Part shown: one piece after another, positions 36,301 to 44,494 of the stretch
Position numbering within the stretch: position 1 is the stretch's first letter
How the letters are laid out: every line of letters starts with the position of its first letter
From: Lewinellaceae bacterium
Lineage (GTDB): Bacteria; Bacteroidota; Bacteroidia; Chitinophagales; Saprospiraceae
Direction: 5' to 3'
DNA: 64,000 bases
Assembly (NCBI GenBank): GCA_024644235.1
Contig: JAHELJ010000023.1
Coordinates: 1 to 64,000, forward strand
Made by a program: the position numbers and the translations under genes
The notes under the pieces: generated by a model
Seen by the model: the letters and a program-made list of their open reading frames with translations, nothing else
Database searches by the model: none
Told to the model about the DNA's origin: nothing

Positions 36301-37284
36301 TTATTTTCTCGGTAAACGGACGGTAAAAGTAGTCCCTTTTGGAGAAGTATCAGAAACAGAGATCATGCCATCATGAAGATCAACCAGTTTTTTTACAATA
36401 TATAGACCCAGTCCTGTCCCCTTACTTTTACGTGTTTCTTCATTTCCACCCCGGTAAAACTGCTTGAACAATTCAGCTTTATCTGCATCGGGGATACCTT
36501 CACCAAAGTCGATGACTTTGATCTCAGTATACTTTTGATTCATGGACAGCTTCAATTCAATTGCTTTGGATGACTGACCATACTTGGCTGCATTTTCAAG
36601 TAGATTATACAAAATGGTGTAAATGCCTGTCTCATCAAATTCCCCTTTGAAGGACTTACCGCCAGATACGAAATCATATGCCATCTCGGGATACTTTTGC
36701 TCCAGCTTGGCGATGATTTCCTCAGACATAGCAACCAGATCCAGTGGTACAGGATGAAGGCGGTAGAATTTATCCAATTTTGCGGCTAACAACAGATTTT
36801 CCACCAGATTGGTCAATCGTTCTGTTTCGTTCAATCCGGTATCAGCCACTTTATCTATCTGCTTGTTTTCCAACTTATGTTTTCTCAAAGTTTCTAACAC
36901 AATCTTGATTGAAGCGAGGGGTGATTTTAGCTCATGGGTAATAGCAAGAAGGAAGTTTCGTTTTTGACGGGCCAGGTGGATTTCCCTGCTGTATCCACGA
37001 TTTATAAACCACATTCCCATCAGGAGCGCCAGGGAAAAGACCGCGCCTTCTCCCACAATCATCAATTTTTGACGTTGAAATTCAGCTGATAATGCAGCTT
37101 CTTCGAGTTGAATACGTTGGGGATCTGAAGTCGCGGATAATCGGACTAATTCCTTACGAAGTTCAAACACCTCTCTATTATTTCGCAAAAGTAAGACTGA
37201 CCACCAGATCAAGGCGAGCAGCATGTATATGATTATAATGTATGAAAGGAGGAAGAGTCTTTTTGTTCGTTTCTTAGCACTCAT
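36301..37284 (-). CDS. Membrane sensor histidine kinase
   Basis: 327 residues from the ATG at 37284, which overlaps the hemL stop as ATGA; an earlier ATG at 37311 lies inside hemL. Two TM helices (12-33 and 75-95) enclose a periplasmic loop of only about 40 residues, so the signal is probably sensed in or at the membrane. The HisKA domain has the phosphoacceptor His117 (ITHELKSPLASIK). The HATPase domain shows N (LLENAAKYG), G1 (VIDFGEGIPD) and G2 (GTGLGLYIVKKLV) boxes. It pairs with the regulator 1 bp downstream. Confidence 0.93.
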   Translation of the reverse strand: MSAKKRTKRLFLLSYIIIIYMLLALIWWSVLLLRNNREVFELRKELVRLSATSDPQRIQLEEAALSAEFQRQKLMIVGEGAVFSLALLMGMWFINRGYSREIHLARQKRNFLLAITHELKSPLASIKIVLETLRKHKLENKQIDKVADTGLNETERLTNLVENLLLAAKLDKFYRLHPVPLDLVAMSEEIIAKLEQKYPEMAYDFVSGGKSFKGEFDETGIYTILYNLLENAAKYGQSSKAIELKLSMNQKYTEIKVIDFGEGIPDADKAELFKQFYRGGNEETRKSKGTGLGLYIVKKLVDLHDGMISVSDTSPKGTTFTVRLPRK

Positions 37285-38573
37285 GAAAAAATTTGATCCA
37301 GTGACTGGCAAATGATCTTAGAAGCGTTGGTTAGTTGCAAATGGGTATGAGCAGAAGAGACAAATCCCACTTCGTATCCTGAAGGACCGAGATAGATTCC
37401 GGCAGCCATAAGTATACTATGAAGTTTCTTGAAATGCTCCATACTCTCCGAATTGATTTGATCTGCACGCCTTATCGACTCCCGCGAAAAGCAAATCCAA
37501 AATATCGATCCGATACTTCTAACAGTTACGGGAAATTTGTGCTCTTCAGCATGTGAGTTTATTGGATCGGTGAGCGTTTTTACCTTGGACGCCAGATCCT
37601 GGTAGAAACCTTCTTTCAAAACCTCCTGCAAAGCTGCATAGCCTGCGGCCATAGCCACGGGATTGGCAGACAAAGTGCCAGCTTGATATACGGGCCCTTC
37701 GGGTGCAATGTGCCGCATGATATGCTGAGAACCTGCAAATGCTCCGACTGGTAGGCCTCCACCAATTACCTTGCCGAATGTGATGAGATCCGGCTTTATA
37801 TTGTAAGTGCCTGCGGCCCCTTCAAAACCCACTCGAAATCCCGAGATCACCTCATCAAATATCAATAACACATCATACTGGGTACAGAGATCCCGTACTT
37901 TTCGAAGAAATTCATCCCGTTGTAAGAGGAGTCCGTTGTTGGCTGGTATTGGTTCGATAATTACTGCAGCGAGGTCTTGCTTATGAATGTGAAAGGCCTC
38001 TTCGAGAGCTGGCTCATCGTCAAGTTGCAGCACTATCGTTTCCTTTACAAACGAAGGGGGAATACCGGCGCTACTACCAACACCGAAGGTGGCCAATCCT
38101 GACCCTGCTTTGACCAGTAGTGAGTCTACATGGCCATGGTAACACCCTTCAAATTTGATAATCTTTGATCTACCGGTGTAGCCACGAGCGAGCCGAATGG
38201 CGGACATCACAGCCTCGGTACCGGAGCTGACAAATCTCATTCTCTCAATAAACGAATGGTTGTCGATAATCAGCTTTCCCAACCTATTGCCATGGATCGT
38301 GGGGGTGCCAAATGAAGTGCCAGACTTCACCGTATCGATCACAGCCGCGCGGACAGAGGGATGATCATGTCCTAAGATCAGAGGTCCCCAACTGCAACAG
38401 AAGTCCAGGTATTCATTGTCATCCTCGTCATAGATGTACGGACCACTACCATGTTTGACAAAAACAGGAGGACCGTTCACAGATTTAAATGCTCGTACCG
38501 GAGAATTTACACCCCCGGGGAAATAATTCTTTGCCTCATCAAACAGGCTTTGAGAGCGGCTGCGATCAATCAT
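37281..38573 (-). CDS. hemL: Glutamate-1-semialdehyde 2,1-aminomutase
   Basis: PLP enzyme making 5-aminolevulinate, the first committed tetrapyrrole precursor of the C5 pathway. The start SQSLFDEAKNYFPGGVNSPVRAFKSV and the PLP lysine Lys268 in TFGKVIGGGLPVGAF are diagnostic; GCYHGHVDSLLVKAGSG is also conserved. 430 aa is normal. It leads an operon with a two-component pair. The 114-bp divergent region upstream contains two adjacent palindromes (38602-38635). Confidence 0.96.
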   Translation of the reverse strand: MIDRSRSQSLFDEAKNYFPGGVNSPVRAFKSVNGPPVFVKHGSGPYIYDEDDNEYLDFCCSWGPLILGHDHPSVRAAVIDTVKSGTSFGTPTIHGNRLGKLIIDNHSFIERMRFVSSGTEAVMSAIRLARGYTGRSKIIKFEGCYHGHVDSLLVKAGSGLATFGVGSSAGIPPSFVKETIVLQLDDEPALEEAFHIHKQDLAAVIIEPIPANNGLLLQRDEFLRKVRDLCTQYDVLLIFDEVISGFRVGFEGAAGTYNIKPDLITFGKVIGGGLPVGAFAGSQHIMRHIAPEGPVYQAGTLSANPVAMAAGYAALQEVLKEGFYQDLASKVKTLTDPINSHAEEHKFPVTVRSIGSIFWICFSRESIRRADQINSESMEHFKKLHSILMAAGIYLGPSGYEVGFVSSAHTHLQLTNASKIICQSLDQIFS

Positions 38574-38601
38574 TTTATACGACTAAGATGTTGATAAACA
38601 T

Positions 38602-38635
38602 GTTAAAAGAAAGTTTAACTTAAAAATATTTTTAA
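38602..38635. promoter_or_regulatory. Two adjacent palindromes between hemL and the HU/SPOR gene
   Basis: GTTAAA-N6-TTTAAC (38602-38619) directly abuts a perfect 16-bp palindrome TTAAAAATATTTTTAA (38620-38635). They lie in the divergent promoter region, 29 bp from the hemL ATG, and look like operator half-sites. AT-rich palindromes can also arise by chance in such regions. Confidence 0.4.
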
Positions 38636-38648
38636 TGTAACATTTGGC

Positions 38649-38656
38649 TATATTCG
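38649..38656 (+). promoter_or_regulatory. Candidate -7 element TATATTCG for the HU/SPOR gene
   Basis: One mismatch from TAnnTTTG, about 27 nt of leader before the ATG at 38688. It is the third instance of the TTCG variant in this window. Confidence 0.35.
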
Positions 38657-38687
38657 CCACGGCGTGCGTCCGATTTGATTATACTTA

Positions 38688-39698
38688 ATGAGCCAGACCC
38701 TCAAGTTATACATACCCAAGGTATTAAGCGAAAATAAGGTGGTCTTATTAAAGGGTATTGGGACGCTTAGGCTCAATTATCGATCCGCTGTCGTAGATTC
38801 CGATCTCTCCTTGTTGATACCTCCAAACGAAGAAATCTATTTTGTTCCATCTAATGAAGAACGCCTTGATCCGGTATTGGTTAAGATCGTTGAACTTATC
38901 GCCCGGGTTGACCAACATGAAGCTACTAATCTCGTTCAGACATTCATGTCTGATCTGAAAACAGAACTCAGAGGCAACGGCTTCCTTACCTTTCCTAATG
39001 TTGGTTGGATCAAGCAAGATAACTGGGGGAGCTTATTTTTTGAGCCAGCTGCGGAATATATTGCCGTTAATCGATTTTTTGGACTGGGGAAAGTGGAATT
39101 ACCCAGTGCCTTGTCGCCTGCTGAGCAGGAAGTATTAGCTGATCTTCGTGAAACCGCCGCAGGCAGTTCCAAACAAGCTTTTATTCGATCGCAATCGAAG
39201 GAGAGCAATTGGGGTTTTGTAATTGGAATGTTCATACTTCTGTTGTCACTTATCACCTTGTTTTTTCTCTTAAGGGAAGGGAACAAAGAGACCGGGCCAT
39301 CACTCGATGAGATGAGCATCGTGGAGCATGAAAAGGAATCAATGGAAACCAGTGAAGATACAGGTCAAGCCAACCTTAATATTTCTCCGTACTATGACTT
39401 CATCAAGGACGTGGGTCCAGAGTTTTTACCGCAGGCACCAGATCGTGCAGCCAGAGCTGAACCGGCACGTATCTCAGAGTGTGTGATCATCGTAGGAGCT
39501 TTTGCCAATAGCAACAACGTGACAAGGATGGTGGATAGAATTCAGGGAACCAACTATCAATCTGTCGTCATCAGAGGACCCCGTTTGACAAAAGTCGGAC
39601 TACGCGTGTCATGCAATGATCTGGATAGCGGTCAGGCATTAAACTATGCCCAGCAAGAATTTGATCCTTCAGCCTGGATCTACAAAGGAAACCTTTAG
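38688..39698 (+). CDS. HU-CCDC81 and SPOR domain transmembrane protein
   Basis: 336 residues. Two small N-terminal domains (1-115) match the prokaryotic CCDC81-like HU family (LKLYIPKVLSENKVVLLKGIGTLRLNY, GFLTFPNVGWIKQ). A TM helix is at about 178-200 (NWGFVIGMFILLLSLITLFFLL), then a linker and a C-terminal SPOR domain (260-336, CVIIVGAFANSNNVTRMVDRI). SPOR binds denuded glycan strands at septa. The HU-like part faces the cytosol, where it might meet DNA or a partner. Probably linked to division. kdsA begins 5 bp later. Confidence 0.85.
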   Translation: MSQTLKLYIPKVLSENKVVLLKGIGTLRLNYRSAVVDSDLSLLIPPNEEIYFVPSNEERLDPVLVKIVELIARVDQHEATNLVQTFMSDLKTELRGNGFLTFPNVGWIKQDNWGSLFFEPAAEYIAVNRFFGLGKVELPSALSPAEQEVLADLRETAAGSSKQAFIRSQSKESNWGFVIGMFILLLSLITLFFLLREGNKETGPSLDEMSIVEHEKESMETSEDTGQANLNISPYYDFIKDVGPEFLPQAPDRAARAEPARISECVIIVGAFANSNNVTRMVDRIQGTNYQSVVIRGPRLTKVGLRVSCNDLDSGQALNYAQQEFDPSAWIYKGNL

Positions 39699-39703
39699 CC
39701 CTG

Positions 39704-40519
39704 GTGAAAAGTCTGTCTGATATACCCGGACTTGGTTCCGTTAGGCCAGATCGGTTTCTGCTCATTGCCGGGCCCTGCGCTGTAGAAAATGAAGATGTCT
39801 GCATGGAGATTGCCAGACATCTGGTGCAGCTCTCCCAAGAACTTGAGATCCCTTATGTGTTCAAGGCCTCATTTACCAAAGCTAATCGTAGCCGGCTCGA
39901 TTCCTTTACTGGTATAGGGCACCGAGAAGCTTTGACCATCTTGGCGAAGGTGCGAGACACATTCAATATTCCGGTGATAACGGATATTCACAGCGTGCAT
40001 GATGCCGTCAGATGTAGTGATTTTGTCGATCTTTTGCAGATTCCGGCGTTCCTTTGCAGGCAAACAGAATTGCTGGTTGCCGCAGCTCAAACGGGCAAAT
40101 GGATCAATATCAAGAAGGGCCAGTTCATGAGTCCTGAAGCCATGCAGTTTGCTGTTGATAAGGTTAGATCAGAAGGCAACGATCAAGTCCTCCTCACCGA
40201 AAGAGGCAATTCTTTTGGTTATTCTGACCTTGTAGTTGATATCAGATCGGTACCTATAATGAAGCAATTTGCTCCTGTCATATTGGATTGTACGCATGCA
40301 CTGCAGCAGCCCAATCAGAAAAGTGGAGTAACCGGTGGGCAGCCTGAATTTATTAAGCCTCTGGCTTTGGCCGGAGTGGCAGCCGGTGCCGATGGACTAT
40401 TTATAGAAACCCACCCCAATCCCGCTGAGGCACTTTCAGACGGAGCAAATATGTTGGATCTTGCAAAGATCGAAGGTTTGCTTCGTACTGCGATTGAGGT
40501 GAGGCAGGCCATTAGCTGA
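39704..40519 (+). CDS. kdsA: 3-deoxy-8-phosphooctulonate synthase
   Basis: Condenses arabinose-5-phosphate and phosphoenolpyruvate to Kdo-8-phosphate for the LPS inner core. The 271 aa include the KdsA blocks LIAGPCAVEN, FKASFTKANRSR, SVPIM and the C-terminal IETHPNP. Cys in GPCAVEN and the conserved NxS-type residues suggest possible metal dependence but this was not resolved. A GTG start at 39704 is the only reasonable start, 5 bp behind the SPOR gene. Confidence 0.96.
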   Translation: MKSLSDIPGLGSVRPDRFLLIAGPCAVENEDVCMEIARHLVQLSQELEIPYVFKASFTKANRSRLDSFTGIGHREALTILAKVRDTFNIPVITDIHSVHDAVRCSDFVDLLQIPAFLCRQTELLVAAAQTGKWINIKKGQFMSPEAMQFAVDKVRSEGNDQVLLTERGNSFGYSDLVVDIRSVPIMKQFAPVILDCTHALQQPNQKSGVTGGQPEFIKPLALAGVAAGADGLFIETHPNPAEALSDGANMLDLAKIEGLLRTAIEVRQAIS

Positions 40520-40529
40520 GTTTTTACAT

Positions 40530-42089
40530 ATGAAAAGATTTGTGGACTTATCGGTGCCGCCAGAAATTCACGGGGATCACAATGAGATCAAAAGAAGGGT
40601 GGGAGCTGCCCTGAAGACCGATGAGTCTGGTCTATCGATGAGAATTGTCCGTCGCTCGATCGATGCTCGCCGGCGACCGGTATACCGGTTGAAAATTGAA
40701 GTGGTGTCAGAGCCTGATCAAATGACTTCTTATCCGGTGATCAAAGAGCGATATGGAAGTGTAAATCATGCCGAAGAGGTCGTCATTGTGGGATCAGGTC
40801 CAGCCGGTTACTTTGCTGCGCTAAAGTGTTTGGAGTTGGGAAGACGGCCCATCATCTTGGAGCGTGGTAAAGATGTGCAGGCAAGAAGAAGGGATCTGAA
40901 GAATATTCAACAGGCTTCTATTGTTAATCCCGATTCAAATTATTGCTTCGGAGAAGGAGGGGCAGGGACCTATTCAGATGGTAAATTGTATACCCGATCC
41001 AAGAAGAAGGGCCCGGTACAAGAAGTACTTCAGATACTTGTGGAGCATGGTGCTGACTCTGATATAAGAGTTGATGCTCACCCACACATTGGATCCAATA
41101 AGTTGCCAAAAATAATCAGCAACATCAGAGCAACGATTGAGCACTTTGGTGGGGAGGTGAGATTCAACCATTTAGTTACCGATATCAGTATTAGTAATGG
41201 CAGTATCAAAGGAGTGACGGTGAATGGTAAAGACAGATTAAATTGTAGACACTTGATTTTGGCCACCGGTCATTCTGCTAGAGACATTTTCAGGTTGCTG
41301 CATCGCAAGCAGCTTGCCCTGGAAGCAAAGCCCTTTGCATTGGGGGTGAGGATAGAGCATCCGCAGGCTTTGATCGATGAGGTACAGTACAACCAACGAC
41401 CACGGAGTTCGCATTTGCCTCCTGCTTCATATCGATTGGCCACCGAGGTAAAAGGGAGGGGTGTCTTTTCTTTTTGCATGTGCCCTGGTGGATTGATCGT
41501 GCCCGCAGCTACCTCCCCCGGCGAACTTGTCACAAATGGAATGTCCCTTTCCAGGCGAGATTCGCCTTTTGCCAATGCAGGTTTTGTGGTTGCCGTAGCA
41601 CCTGAACACCTCAATATCATGAAGCATTTTGGTGAATTAGGAGGTCTGGAGTTTCAGAAAAGGGTAGAACAGAACCTGTGGGAAGAGGGGGATGGCAGTC
41701 AGAAGCTCCCGGGTCAGAGGCTGATGGATTTTCTACAGCAAAAAGTCTCAACCGAGCTTCCTGGTTCTTCGTATATTCCCGGTCTGATAAGTTCATCCCT
41801 GCACCAATCTCTACCATCTGATATATATGATCATTTAAACCAGGGCCTCCGACAGTTTGGCAAACAGATGAAAGGATTTCTTACCAATGAAGCAGTGGTG
41901 GTCGCTCCGGAAAGCCGTACGAGCTCACCAGTGCGTATTCCCCGCGATCAAAAAACACTGATGCATCCTCAGGTGCAAGGTCTGTATCCCTGTGGAGAGG
42001 GAGCTGGTTATGCGGGAGGAATCATGTCAGCGGCTTTAGATGGTCAAATGATCGTCAACCGGTTAGTCACGAACACCAGTAATCAGTAA
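40530..42089 (+). CDS. FAD-dependent oxidoreductase of the COG2509 family
   Basis: 519 residues. A small N-terminal alpha/beta domain (1-85) precedes an FAD fold: VVIVGSGPAGYFAALKCLELG (about 88-108), ERGKDVQARRRD, then NYCFGEGGAGTYSDGKLYTR, which is the family hallmark. The C-terminal part has GLYPCGEGAGYAGGIMSAALDG. These are annotated as uncharacterised FAD-dependent dehydrogenases and their substrate is not established. Its stop overlaps the DoxX start (TAATG). Confidence 0.88.
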   Translation: MKRFVDLSVPPEIHGDHNEIKRRVGAALKTDESGLSMRIVRRSIDARRRPVYRLKIEVVSEPDQMTSYPVIKERYGSVNHAEEVVIVGSGPAGYFAALKCLELGRRPIILERGKDVQARRRDLKNIQQASIVNPDSNYCFGEGGAGTYSDGKLYTRSKKKGPVQEVLQILVEHGADSDIRVDAHPHIGSNKLPKIISNIRATIEHFGGEVRFNHLVTDISISNGSIKGVTVNGKDRLNCRHLILATGHSARDIFRLLHRKQLALEAKPFALGVRIEHPQALIDEVQYNQRPRSSHLPPASYRLATEVKGRGVFSFCMCPGGLIVPAATSPGELVTNGMSLSRRDSPFANAGFVVAVAPEHLNIMKHFGELGGLEFQKRVEQNLWEEGDGSQKLPGQRLMDFLQQKVSTELPGSSYIPGLISSSLHQSLPSDIYDHLNQGLRQFGKQMKGFLTNEAVVVAPESRTSSPVRIPRDQKTLMHPQVQGLYPCGEGAGYAGGIMSAALDGQMIVNRLVTNTSNQ

Positions 42090-42514
42090 TGAAAGATATC
42101 GTCGATCTTATTGGCAGGGTCCTTTTGGGCTTTATTTTTATTTATGAAGCTATTGACTCAATACTCTACTTTCGAAAGACCAAGCAACTCATGACTGATT
42201 ACGGTCTCAACTTTCAGCAGGACCTCTTGTTGATTGGCGCCATTTGCATCCTTTTATTGGGTGGCACCTTATTACTAATCGGCTATCGATCTTCATTTGG
42301 TGTAGTCTTGCTATTGTTGTATTGGATACCAATCACCTTCATTGTACATTCCTGGTGGAACGATCCGGTTCCAGAACAAAGATTGGAAGCTATTGCCTTT
42401 ATGAAGAATATGGCCATAGCAGGAGGCTTACTCATGGTCTATGTAAATGGTAGCGGTAAGTACAGCATCAAGACGTTGCTGGCTAATACGCGAGTGCCTA
42501 AGCGTTTTCGGTAG
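42089..42514 (+). CDS. DoxX-family membrane protein
   Basis: 141 residues with four TM helices (5-25, 45-68, 70-90, 103-120) in the DoxX layout, including the opening IGRVLLGFIFIYEAIDSILYF. Members serve in quinone- or thiol-linked redox at the membrane, often uncharacterised. The start overlaps the FAD protein stop by one base, so the two may act together. The 3' end overlaps the channel gene on the other strand by 17 bp. Confidence 0.8.
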   Translation: MKDIVDLIGRVLLGFIFIYEAIDSILYFRKTKQLMTDYGLNFQQDLLLIGAICILLLGGTLLLIGYRSSFGVVLLLLYWIPITFIVHSWWNDPVPEQRLEAIAFMKNMAIAGGLLMVYVNGSGKYSIKTLLANTRVPKRFR

Positions 42515-43352
42515 ATTTTAAAGTGGCGCCGCATTTCTTGCAATAAACTGATGTGACCTCATGATCAACTTCACCGCAGGCTTTGCAGACATCAGTAGAA
42601 AGCGGAATTCGGTCCTTATCTTTCTTGGTGCCTATGAACTCCGCTGATACGATTCCGGTGGGCACGGCAATAACGGCATATCCGAGAATCATGACAATAG
42701 CCGACAGAAACTGACCAACGCTGGTTGCCGGAGTGATGTCGCCATAGCCCACAGTAGTAATGGTCACAATCGCCCAATAAATACTCCGCGGAATAGTATC
42801 AAAGGCTTCGTTGGCATCACCTTCAATCAGGTACATGAGCGAGCCTATGATAGTTACGGCGATTACAATGAAATATAGAAAGATGGTAATCTTATCTCTG
42901 GCATTCCTCATGGCAAGCAAGATCAATGATCCCTGTCGCATGAAGCTGCCCATCTTCAGGATTCTGAATATCCTTAGTAGGCGAAGTGCCCTGATGATCA
43001 TGAGGGATTGGGTGCCGGCAAAGAAAATACTTAGATAGCTGGGAAGGATAGCTAGAAAATCGATAATACCATAAAAGCTAAATGCATACTTGCGGGCACT
43101 AGGGGCGCAATAAAGCCTCAAGGCGTATTCAATCGTAAAGGTGATAGTAAATATCCATTCCAATACGAAAAACCAAAAATGATACTTGGCCTCAATAGGA
43201 TGCACCGTTTCGAGCATCACAACCAGCACACTGGCCAGGATAAGAATCAGCAATATTATATCAAACCTTTTACCCTCCGGAGTTTCAGCCAAAAAGACGG
43301 TTCGATAGATCTGCTTTCTCCGGGCTCTTAGGTGTACGAGTGGATTTCTCAT
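42498..43352 (-). CDS. Voltage-gated-type potassium channel with C-terminal zinc ribbon
   Basis: 284 residues with the six-TM ion-transport architecture. S1 is at about 32-50. S4 RALRLLRIFRILKMG (121-135) has arginines every third residue. The pore helix and selectivity filter TTVGYGD are at 199-205, and S6 is at 213-238. The short cytosolic tail (239-284) lacks an RCK domain and instead carries CKAC-N11-CKKC (Cys256, 259, 271, 274), a zinc-ribbon. K+ selectivity follows from the filter. Gating by a zinc ribbon is inferred only. Confidence 0.9.
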   Translation of the reverse strand: MRNPLVHLRARRKQIYRTVFLAETPEGKRFDIILLILILASVLVVMLETVHPIEAKYHFWFFVLEWIFTITFTIEYALRLYCAPSARKYAFSFYGIIDFLAILPSYLSIFFAGTQSLMIIRALRLLRIFRILKMGSFMRQGSLILLAMRNARDKITIFLYFIVIAVTIIGSLMYLIEGDANEAFDTIPRSIYWAIVTITTVGYGDITPATSVGQFLSAIVMILGYAVIAVPTGIVSAEFIGTKKDKDRIPLSTDVCKACGEVDHEVTSVYCKKCGATLKSTENA

Positions 43353-43438
43353 GCGTTGCAGAAAATTGGTAAAAGTGCGGGAAGAATGCGATGAAAAGGC
43401 GGGAAAAAGAAAGAGAAGAGCGGTACGACTTGTTTCAT
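43349..43438 (-). CDS. Possible 29-residue upstream ORF coupled to the channel gene
   Basis: A short hydrophobic frame, MKQVVPLFSFFFPPFHRILP followed by ALLPIFCNA, whose TGA overlaps the channel ATG (ATGA). It has no recognised family and could be chance. If translated it would couple to the channel gene. Confidence 0.25.
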   Translation of the reverse strand: MKQVVPLFSFFFPPFHRILPALLPIFCNA

Positions 43439-43662
43439 GGGATGGCCTCTTTCACGATTAGCTCTTTTCGTACCCCCTCCTCTTCAAAACTTGGAATTCT
43501 TAAAACAACTCAGAAAAAGACAAATCCCTCATTGTTTTTATAAAAGTAACTGCAATCGAGCAATTAACAAAATTTTCATATGAGAAAAAGCTCAATTCCA
43601 GAAAGTGGTTAAAGATCAATAGGATATACTATGAATAAAGAGCTCAGGATTGCAGAAAATAA
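43439..43662. other. Intergenic region between the channel gene and the 2TM gene
   Basis: About 220 bp (310 bp if the small upstream ORF is not real). It contains an imperfect inverted repeat, GGTACGA near 43421 and TCGTACC near 43469, and AT-rich DNA. No perfect TAnnTTTG element was found for the channel gene. No RNA gene recognised. Confidence 0.4.
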
Positions 43663-44064
43663 TCAAACAAAATCACTGTCTTTCCAGTCCTTTCTAAGTT
43701 GCTTGAAGTCGTCTAATTCCAATAGATCATCTTCCAGATCTTCCTTCTCAGAATCAGACATATGCTCTAGATCAGGTTCTACCGGAGCTTCAAATTCAGC
43801 CATTTTATCCATTTCCTCCTGGATCTTTCTCTCCTCCCAATCAGGATCCATTCCAGGAAACCCAAATACGTCGAAAGCTTCGGCAGCTATTGCCATTCCC
43901 CAGCCTGCCACAACGACCAGGCTAATCCATGGAGGCATTCGCAGTACAAAAAACAGCACCATCAGGAAAATGCTCGTAAACATCCATGTAGATAGATGTT
44001 TGTAGAACCTTTTCATCTTCTCCACTTTTTTTCTTGCTCTTCGGTATCTGTTTTGATCTGCCAT
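43663..44064 (-). CDS. 2TM-domain protein
   Basis: 133 residues from ATG 44064. The basic N-terminus YRRARKKVEKMKRFYKHLS, the two helices (about 27-45 and 50-70), and WEERKIQEEMDKM after the second helix match the bacterial 2TM domain (PF13239), often seen fused to LytTR regulators or alone in Bacteroidota. The last 45 residues are strongly acidic (EHMSDSEKEDLEDDLLELDD). Function unknown. Confidence 0.8.
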   Translation of the reverse strand: MADQNRYRRARKKVEKMKRFYKHLSTWMFTSIFLMVLFFVLRMPPWISLVVVAGWGMAIAAEAFDVFGFPGMDPDWEERKIQEEMDKMAEFEAPVEPDLEHMSDSEKEDLEDDLLELDDFKQLRKDWKDSDFV

Positions 44065-44152
44065 GTACAAGTTTCGTATTACTAGCCTATGTTGTAACGG
44101 TTCAACATGGGGCGTTTGTTCATTTCCTTATCGATTTTTCGATGTTCTTGAT

Positions 44153-44494
44153 CTATTTGTCCCCTCTTGAAATCGCTGAGGCGGTCCAACCAGTCAATAT
44201 GCCTCCGATACCACCCAACAGAGCCGTCAATAAAATCAAGCCTAATGGACTGACTCTTCCAAATAGTTCACCTATCTGAAGACTGAGGATGCTTTCATTA
44301 GCCATATTTTGGACCAATGCATATCCGCCCCAAATTAAAACAAATGCGACCAAACCCATCCACCAATTGGCTTTACCATGCTTCCCTAGCCACAATACGA
44401 AAAAGCCTGCGATGAAACCTACCAGCCAATGGAGAAGATGCGATGCAGCGAATCCAATGGCGATCAATAGTATTATAGTGGTCAACTTTCTCAT
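44153..44494 (-). CDS. Small multi-pass membrane protein
   Basis: 113 residues with about four hydrophobic helices (5-22, 24-40, 46-63, 82-106) and no polar domain. Family not recognised. Its ATG overlaps the stop of the penicillin acylase gene by 4 bp, so it is translationally coupled to it and possibly assists that enzyme in the envelope. Confidence 0.65.
   Translation of the reverse strand: MRKLTTIILLIAIGFAASHLLHWLVGFIAGFFVLWLGKHGKANWWMGLVAFVLIWGGYALVQNMANESILSLQIGELFGRVSPLGLILLTALLGGIGGILTGWTASAISRGDK

Noticed and set aside
37284-37311. Upstream start for the histidine kinase
   Set aside because: It lies within hemL, and the ATGA-overlap start at 37284 gives a better N-terminus.
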